A DNA stretch of 64,000 nt, from the NCBI GenBank assembly GCA_016719815.1, contig JADJYK010000006.1:207506-271505 (forward strand), given 5' to 3'. Under the pieces are notes generated by a model. The model was given only the letters and a program-made list of their open reading frames with translations. It had not been told where the DNA came from and ran no database searches. This document shows, in pieces, positions 57,633 to 64,000 of this stretch. The stretch is from Chitinophagaceae bacterium. GTDB taxonomy: Bacteria; Bacteroidota; Bacteroidia; Chitinophagales; Chitinophagaceae. Made by a program: the position numbers and the translations under genes. Positions within the stretch are counted from its first letter, which is position 1. Every line of letters starts with the position of its first letter.

Positions 57633-60600
57633 ATGAACAAAAAAATACTTGGACTAGATTTAGGAACTAACTCGATAGGATGGGCTTTAATTGAACCAGA
57701 AACCCAAGAAATAATAGGAATGGGAAGCCGTATCCTTCCGATGGGTGCAGAGCTTAACAAATTTGAACAAGGCCAGGCACAAACAAAAAACGCAAACAGG
57801 CGAATTACAAGAGGTGCAAGAAAACTAAATAAACGCTACAAACAACGCAGAAATAAGTTGATTTATGTTTTGCAGCAATATGAAATGCTGCCACCCCAGA
57901 TAAAATTATCTGAGCCATTTACCAACCCACTGAAAATAGACCGAATTTCAATTTTGCCTGTTGATAAAAATCAAAAGCAGTATTCCGCAACTGATTTACT
58001 GGAACTGAGGTAAAGCACTTTATGAAAAGGTATCACTTCAGGAATTAGGCAAAATAATCTACCTATTTAATCAATTACGAGGCTATTCAGGTGGTGGTAA
58101 TAAACCTGAAAAGAAGATGATAATGAAGAAGAAAATAATAATGAAGAGGAAAAAGGGAAAGAAAGTTATGTAGCTTTTGGTAAAATACTATCAGTATCAG
58201 AACCTGAAAAGATTACTTACAAGAACAAGGAGATAAAAAAAATCAAAAGTAACCTTCGAAACAGAAGAAGGCACTTTAGAGGGTGATACATTTCTGGAAA
58301 TATTGAAGCAGGGAGATTCACTTGAACTTCTTGTAAATAAAAGTGTATCAAAAAAACATGGAGAAACCGTATTTTTCAAACTACCCAATAAAACAAGCTG
58401 GCGTAAGAAAATGGAAAATTTGGAAAAGCAGATTTCCGAATTATCAAAAGAAAAAGGACGGGAAATTTATTTGTCTGAATACTTTCTAATAGTACTTAAA
58501 GAGAACAAATGGGCAAAAATCCGCAATAATGTAATTCTTCGCTCCCGTTATCAATCAGAGTTTGATGCCATATGGAAAGAGCAAGCTAAACATCACGGAA
58601 TTCTCAACGATTCCGATAAAACTAAAAATTCAGAAATACTAAACTTTATTTTTCCCGGAATTAAAGAAACGCAGGTCAAATATCGTAAAGCTGGCCTTTG
58701 AAAAGGCCTGTACTATTACCAGAAACCAAATCATTTATTATCAAAGAGAATTAAAAGATCAAACCCATCTTATATCCGATTGTCGCTATGAAAAAAGGCA
58801 AAAAAGCTATTGCAAAGTCATCCTATTTTCCAAGAGTATAAAATATGGAGCAAATTAATAAGCTTACAATTAATACAAAGATTGAAAAAGGTCTGAATAA
58901 AAGGAGATATAAAAATACGATTACGAGGATAGACCAATTCATGCAAACCTAAAGGAATGGCTCTATGATGAATTACAGGAAAAGAAAGAAATAATAGCTT
59001 TGGGCCAATTCTTAATAAATTAAAAAAAGAATATGGCCTGCGTGACGGAATAGATTTCCTGAATGGCCTCAACCCCAAAGCCAAGCTAAAAGGAAATGAT
59101 ACAAAACTCATTTTAAGAAAGTCGCTAGGAGAACCTCTATGGCAACAATTAGGCCTCGAGGATGTTGACCAACTGATATGCCTTTGGAATATTCTCTATA
59201 GCGGCAAGGGAAATGAATATGATATTGAAAGTGACCGCACTTCTAAAGTTTTAACTTTTCTTAGAGATCATGTACAAAACCTGCCGAATATTGAACAAAC
59301 TGCTGTACAAATCAGCAAAATAAAGTTCAACCGAAACTACTCTTCATTAAGCCTTGAAGCAATTGAAAGAATTTTGCCTTTGGCAAGGGCGGGTAAATAT
59401 TTCAACCCGGCTTTAACAACTGACTTAAATGAGAAAATCATACGACTATTGAATGAAAATGTAACTGATCCCTTTGAAAAGTCAGTGCAAGAATTCATGG
59501 AAAAAATCAAACTGAGCTATTGGTACGGCGTTATGATGAATGCTTATGCCACTATACTAGTGTACGACAGGCATACAGCCAAAGAATACAAAGAAGACGA
59601 ACAAATAAAACATTATAGCGAAATTAAACGATTAAAAAGCAGGGTGAATTGCAAATCCTCTTGTTGAGCAGTTAATCACGAAACCCTTGTGATAGTAAAG
59701 ATATATGGAAACAATATGGCTATAAGCCTGATGAAATTCGTCTTGAGTTGTCACGGGAATTAAAGAACAATGCTGAAGGCGGGCAAAAATTTATACAGCC
59801 AACAGGGAAAATCAAAAAGCAAACGAAGAAGTAAAAAACCTGTTAATCGAAATGAAACAGGATATTTCATTGCGAAATATTGAAAGTATAAGCTATGGCT
59901 ATCGCGGAAAATTTACAAAGAGGAATATGTAAAAAAACAGTATAAAGACCCTTCCAAAGTCGGAAGTTGAAAAAATGCGGCTTTGGAAGAAGAAGGCCCA
60001 TATTTCCCCTTACAGGCCAACCGATACCATTATCTGAGTTATTTAACCGGGAACGCTATGATATAGACCATATTATTCCGCATTCCCGGTACTTGGCAAC
60101 GATTCATTTGGCAATAAGGTCATTTGCGAAAAATCTGTCAATAAAGATAAAGGAAATAAAACAGCTATGGAGTATTTTGAAACCGGCTCATTAATTCCGT
60201 CAGTTTTTACTAAAAACGCTTTTATTGACCATGTAAATAAATACTTCAACGGGATAAAGCGTAAAAACCTTTTGGCAACTAAAGTACCTGCAGACCCCAT
60301 TAGCCGCCAGATAAAAGAAACACAATATATTTCAGTAAGGGTAAAAGAAGAATTGAATAAACTTGTGGGTAATAGCAATGTTAAAACAACTACCGGAGGT
60401 GTAACGGATTATTTAAGGAATCAGTGGGGCCTTACAGACAAATTCAAAGCAGTTTTAAAAAGCCGTTATGAGGGGTTGAAAGAAATTATCGCCGAAACTG
60501 AATATGAAAAACGAAAAGATAAAATAGATGATAAAGAAAGCTTTATTGCAGCATATAGTAAAGGTTTAATTGAGGTAAAAATAATAAACTTGTAATTAAG

Positions 60601-61868
60601 GGATGGAGTAAGAGAATAGACCACCGTCACCATGCAATAGATGCTTTAATTGTAGCCTGCACAGAACCAAAGCATATTAAAAAGACTTAATGACCTCAAC
60701 AAGAATTGCAAACATGGCTTGATAATAATAAAAGGATTTATTACCCGGCTTTGAAGGAACACCAACCGAGTTGCTCGAAGAAATACTAAGCCTTGATGCT
60801 GACAAAGAGAAACCATTTTCCGGCAAATTGAAAAAGAGCTTTAAAAGTATTGAAATGCCTTGGCACCGGTTCCGGAAATGGCAAGAAAAGGAAATAAGCA
60901 AAATAATCATATCACAAAAACCAAAAACAAACTACTGATTCAAAGAGATATGAATGGAGATTTTCAAATCAAAATTCAGGACAATTACATGAGGGTACTT
61001 TATACGGCAAGAGCCAGGGAGTAGAAGCTTACAGAATTCCTTTAACTAAGTTTGCAGGCAAAAATTTCGCAACAGAAAAAACAATTGAAAAAATCGCCAA
61101 CAGTTATTTAAAAACAGCTATACAAGATCATTTAAGAAACTACGAAAATAAAAAGGAAGAAGCATTCTCCGCAGAAGGCATTTTAAACCTGAATAAAAAG
61201 CTGGCTGAAAAGAAAAATATAAAAGGAGAAATTGCACCGCATACACCTATTACATCCATAAAAGTATTTTATAGAGATCCTGCCAAAATGAAAAGAAGAA
61301 AAATGAAGAAGAACCGGAGGAAGCACTTCAAACAATTAGACAGGGCAAAAGCCTTTAACAAGTCTTTGTATGTAAAAACAGGTGATAACTATCTTTTCGC
61401 CATTTTAGAAAAGGAAGGAAGAGAATTTTCGACCTGATTACCTTTTTTGATGCTGCTAACTTATTGAAAGAAGAATTCAATAAATCAACAAATAAACAAA
61501 ATTTTAATATCGAAGCCCCCTTTAAATACTATTTTGAAGAAAAGAATAAAGCTAAATTATTGTTTACCCTAAAACAAGGAGATTATATTTATTTACCAGA
61601 AAAGGAGAAGATGTTATTCTCAATCCCGAAAGCCCCTTTTTCAAAGAATTTGGAATGATAAGGAGAAAAGAGCTAAAAACATACATATTGTAACAAAATA
61701 AAGCGGCAAGCAAATTTATTTTATCAAGCATAATATAGCTGACCCTGTAGTAAAAAGGAAAAGAATTTGGTAGCCAAAATGCTTACGAAAAAATAGGCGT
61801 TATCAATAAAAGACCACTGTATAAAACTTAACATTGATCGTCTCGAAAACGTTAAACCTCTGCTGTAA
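57633..61868 (+). CDS. cas9: Cas9, type II-C, with about twenty frameshifts
   Basis: RNA-guided DNA endonuclease, about 1,400 residues when repaired. RuvC-I is LGLDLGTNSIGWALI (Asp at residue 9), then an Arg-rich bridge helix (NANRRITRGARKLNKRYKQRR). REC sequence spans 58300-59660. RuvC-II is EIRLELSRELKNN (59730-59757). HNH is RYDIDHIIPHSR (60057-60092), continued in another frame by NDSFGNKVICEKSVN. RuvC-III is DHRHHAIDALIVAC (60619-60650). The PAM-interacting end finishes KLNIDRLENVKPLL with TAA at 61866. The breaks are mostly single-base shifts, many in A runs; when followed across frames the protein stays continuous and all catalytic residues survive. Size fits Bacteroidota II-C Cas9. 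The gene is A-rich compared with cas1-cas2. It could be decaying or poorly sequenced. Confidence 0.93.
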
Positions 61869-61918
61869 ATAATAAACGGCATTTTTGTTCCGTTCTATCA
61901 TAGATAAACCAATATCCC

Positions 61919-62853
61919 ATGATAAAGCGAACCCTTTATTTTGGAAACCCCGCCTACCTGAAAACAGCCAATGAGCAGTTGGTGGTGGAAACGCCCCTGC
62001 AGGTTCCCGTGCAGGCAGAAGATGGTGAAGAAATAAAAACCACCAGCAAAACCATTCCCATCGAGGATATTGGCCTGCTCGTAATTGACCACCGGCAGGT
62101 AACCATTACACAGGCCGTACTCTCCAAACTGCTGGCCAATAATACAGCCGTCATTACCTGCGACGATACCCACCACCCCACGGGTATGATGCTGAGCCTT
62201 GACGGGCACAGCCTGCAGGCACAAAAATTTACCGCACAGGTTAACGCCACCCAGCCCCTTAAAAAACAGCTCTGGCAGCAAACCGTCGCTGCCAAGATAA
62301 AGAACCAGGCCGCCATGCTCGCCTTTCGCCGGGCTGAAAATAAAATATTGCTGTCATTGGCCGATAATGTAAAAAGCGGGGATAGCGAAAATGCTGAGGC
62401 CCAGGCAGCTGCCTATTACTGGAAAAGGGTGTTCCCGGAAGACCTCGGCTTTCGCCGGGAACGCTACGGCCCGCCACCCAATAACCTGCTCAACTATGGC
62501 TATGCTATCCTGCGGGCCATGGTGGCACGCAGCCTCGTGGCATCGGGTATGCTGCCCACACTGGGCATACACCACCGCAACCAGTACAATGCCTACTGCC
62601 TCGCCGATGATATAATGGAACCGTACCGGCCATACGTTGATTGTGTGGTTTTTCAGTTGGTCAGGCAAAACGGGCAATACCTTGATATAAATCCTGCTAT
62701 GAAAAAAAAGCCTTACTCGAGGTGCCGGCAATGGATGTAGTTATTGATGGCAAAAAAAGCCCGATGATGAATGCCGTACAGCGTACTACGGCGAGTTTGG
62801 CAAAGTGTTTTGAAGGCACAGCAAGGAAGATTTTATTTCCCGAATTTCAATAA
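61919..62853 (+). CDS. cas1: CRISPR integrase Cas1 (one frameshift)
   Basis: About 311 residues, type II Cas1. It starts MIKRTLYFGNPAYLKT. Metal ligands are recognisable: Glu in AEAQAAAYYWKRVF, His in LGIHHRNQYNAYCLADD and Glu in DDIMEPYRPYVD. The frame breaks at about 62700-62709 in a run of eight A; correct reading gives AMKKKALLEVPAMDVVIDGKKSPMM and ends FPEFQ at 62851-62853. It integrates new spacers together with Cas2. The start is 50 bases after cas9. No cas4 or csn2 is present, as expected for II-C. Confidence 0.95.
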
Positions 62854-62882
62854 CAACTCCCTTATGGGTCCATCAGGGGAAA

Positions 62883-63218
62883 ATGTTTCAACGTTTCAAT
62901 GCATATCGCATCATGTGGGTACTTGTTTTTTTTGACCTGCCAACTGAAACAAAGAAAGACAGGAAAATTTATGCCCGTTTCCGCAAAGAAATAATGGCCG
63001 ACGGGTTCAATATGTTCCAGTTCAGCATATACCTGCGGCATTGCCCAAGCAGGGAAAATGCAGATGTGCACATTCAGCGGGTAAAAAGAATCCTGCCGCC
63101 TAAAGGCCACGTAGGCATTATGTGTATTACGGATAAACAATTTGGAATGATGGAAATCTTCAGGGGTAAAGACCTTATTGATAACCCCGAAACAGTTCAG
63201 CAACTTGAACTCTTTTAA
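62883..63218 (+). CDS. cas2: CRISPR-associated endonuclease Cas2
   Basis: A 111-residue, intact Cas2. The ferredoxin-like fold starts YRIMWVLVFFDLPTETKKDRKIYARFRKEIM, with the conserved Asp in FFDLP. It continues GFNMFQFSIYLRHCPSRENADVHIQRVKRILPPKGHVGIMCITDKQF. The Cas2 dimer bridges two Cas1 dimers in the spacer-acquisition complex. It lies 29 bases after cas1 and is the last cas gene in the window. Confidence 0.95.
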   Translation: MFQRFNAYRIMWVLVFFDLPTETKKDRKIYARFRKEIMADGFNMFQFSIYLRHCPSRENADVHIQRVKRILPPKGHVGIMCITDKQFGMMEIFRGKDLIDNPETVQQLELF

Positions 63219-63246
63219 CATGTACCTTGATTGCAACGCAGTCGTC

Positions 63247-63560
63247 CTGCTCCGACGGAGCACCCTCTTTATAGCACAGATGTAAACAGGATATAAGGCT
63301 CCGGAGGAGCCGCCAGTTTATAGAACCGTAATGTTCATCTATCAACAGGCTCCGACGGAGTACCTCTTTATAGCACAGATGTAAATTAGATATCAGGCTC
63401 CGGAGGAGCCGCCTGTTTATAGACCGTAATGTTCATCTATCAACAGGCTCCGACGGAGCCTCCTCTTTATAGCACAGATGTAAATTAGATATCAGGCTCC
63501 GGAGGAGCCGCCTGTTTATAGACCGTAATGTTCATCTGCCAACAGGCTCCGGAGAGCCGC
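63247..63560. repeat. Alternating REP-like palindromes
   Basis: Two palindromic units alternate. Type A is GCTCCGACGGAGC (near 63249, 63349 and 63447) and type B is GGCTCCGGAGGAGCC (63297, 63396, 63495 and a shorter copy at 63545). Each is followed by TTTATAG and a conserved spacer (AGCACAGATGTAAAT after A, ACCGTAATGTTCATCT after B). The composite period is 98-100 bp. This is the arrangement of REP/BIME-like elements mobilised by RAYT transposases, and a RAYT-like gene follows directly. Confidence 0.85.
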
Positions 63561-63568
63561 CTGTTCCG

Positions 63569-64000
63569 TCAAATAAAATCAAAAACATATTTTTCATCAA
63601 AGGCAATCTCAAACCTTTCCAGCAACGCAAAATATTCCTGCCGGAAAGTACTCCGCTGATGATGCTTTTCCTGGTTCAAAATATATTTAACCACCCTGTC
63701 AATATGCGATTGTGAATACGAAAATACCCCATACCCTTCCTGCCAGGCAAACCGCCCTTTTATCCATTTTTTCCCATTAATAAATTCATTGCTCTCCACC
63801 TTTATTTCTTTAACAAAATCTGATATAAGGACGGTGGGTTTAAAACCCACGAAGATATGTGCATGGTCGGGCATGCAATGAACAGCCAGCATTTTAGCCT
63901 TACGATTCTGAACAAGCCCAGTTATGTATTTATGTAATTCCTCTTTATATTCTTTAGGTATCAGGCTTTGACGGCCTTTCACTGCAAAAACAAACTGCAG
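63569..64000 (-). CDS. RAYT/IS200-type Y1 transposase, partial
   Basis: A single-strand transposase of the IS200/REP-associated tyrosine family. The frame stays open to the window edge (LQFVFAVKGRQSLIPKEY), so the N-terminus lies beyond 64000; an internal ATG at 63982 is probably not the start. The HUH motif is AVHCMPDHAHIFVGFKP. The family motif FAWQEGYGVFSYSQSHIDRVVKYILNQEKHH includes the candidate catalytic Tyr. It ends in EIAFDEKYVFDFI, as usual. It abuts the palindrome array, which is its likely substrate. Confidence 0.9.
   Translation of the reverse strand: MQFVFAVKGRQSLIPKEYKEELHKYITGLVQNRKAKMLAVHCMPDHAHIFVGFKPTVLISDFVKEIKVESNEFINGKKWIKGRFAWQEGYGVFSYSQSHIDRVVKYILNQEKHHQRSTFRQEYFALLERFEIAFDEKYVFDFI

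Noticed and set aside
63247..63560. A CRISPR array directly after cas2
   Set aside because: The units are palindromes with conserved, not variable, spacers and a 98-100 bp composite period, and none resembles the repeat predicted from the tracrRNA.

Overview
The window is chromosomal DNA from a member of the Bacteroidota, most likely a Chitinophagaceae-like organism. The signs are a SusC/SusD pair with its own ECF sigma and FecR anti-sigma factor, C-terminal type IX secretion sorting domains, promoters of the TAnnTTTG type in place of -35/-10 boxes, few Shine-Dalgarno sequences, GH144 enzymes and a DUF4954 protein. Many conserved genes (uvrA, mutS, glmS, mgtE, susC) carry single-base frameshifts, several in homopolymer runs, so I read most breaks as uncorrected sequencing indels and annotate such genes over their full span.

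Positions 1-22.4 kb, minus strand, form one polysaccharide utilisation locus. In transcription order it holds ECF sigma, FecR, SusC, SusD, a LamG lipoprotein, an FG-GAP repeat lipoprotein, a PAP2/vanadium-haloperoxidase-like lipoprotein, two GH30 lipoproteins, three GH144 proteins, an endonuclease/exonuclease/phosphatase-fold enzyme and a sialate O-acetylesterase. The GH30 plus triple GH144 content points to a beta-glucan with 1,6 and/or 1,2 linkages. Perfect hairpins after susD and after the LamG gene probably divide the transcript.

Positions 22.5-57 kb are mainly housekeeping: rarA, a GNAT enzyme, a DUF6089 protein, uvrA, a methionine operon (metY-metX-hom), a flippase, tRNA-Pro, a surface protein with six 86-residue repeats, def, ruvX, ubiA, a TrmH-family methyltransferase, a CotH protein, a DUF4139 protein, mutS, a SET protein, mgtE, glmS and a DUF4954 protein. 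The methionine operon has an unusually layered leader: a Bacteroidota promoter, a SAM-I riboswitch with terminator and antiterminator, a small ORF, a 25-codon peptide ending in a Cys/Met cluster, a hairpin over its stop codon and a GC-rich hairpin followed by T residues just before metY.

Positions 57.5-64 kb hold a type II-C CRISPR-Cas locus. A minus-strand tracrRNA lies just upstream of cas9, followed by cas9, cas1 and cas2. cas9 is complete in domain content but has about twenty frameshifts, roughly ten times the density elsewhere. No CRISPR array lies in the window. Where it would be expected, downstream of cas2, there are alternating REP-like palindromes and a RAYT/IS200-type transposase running off the end.
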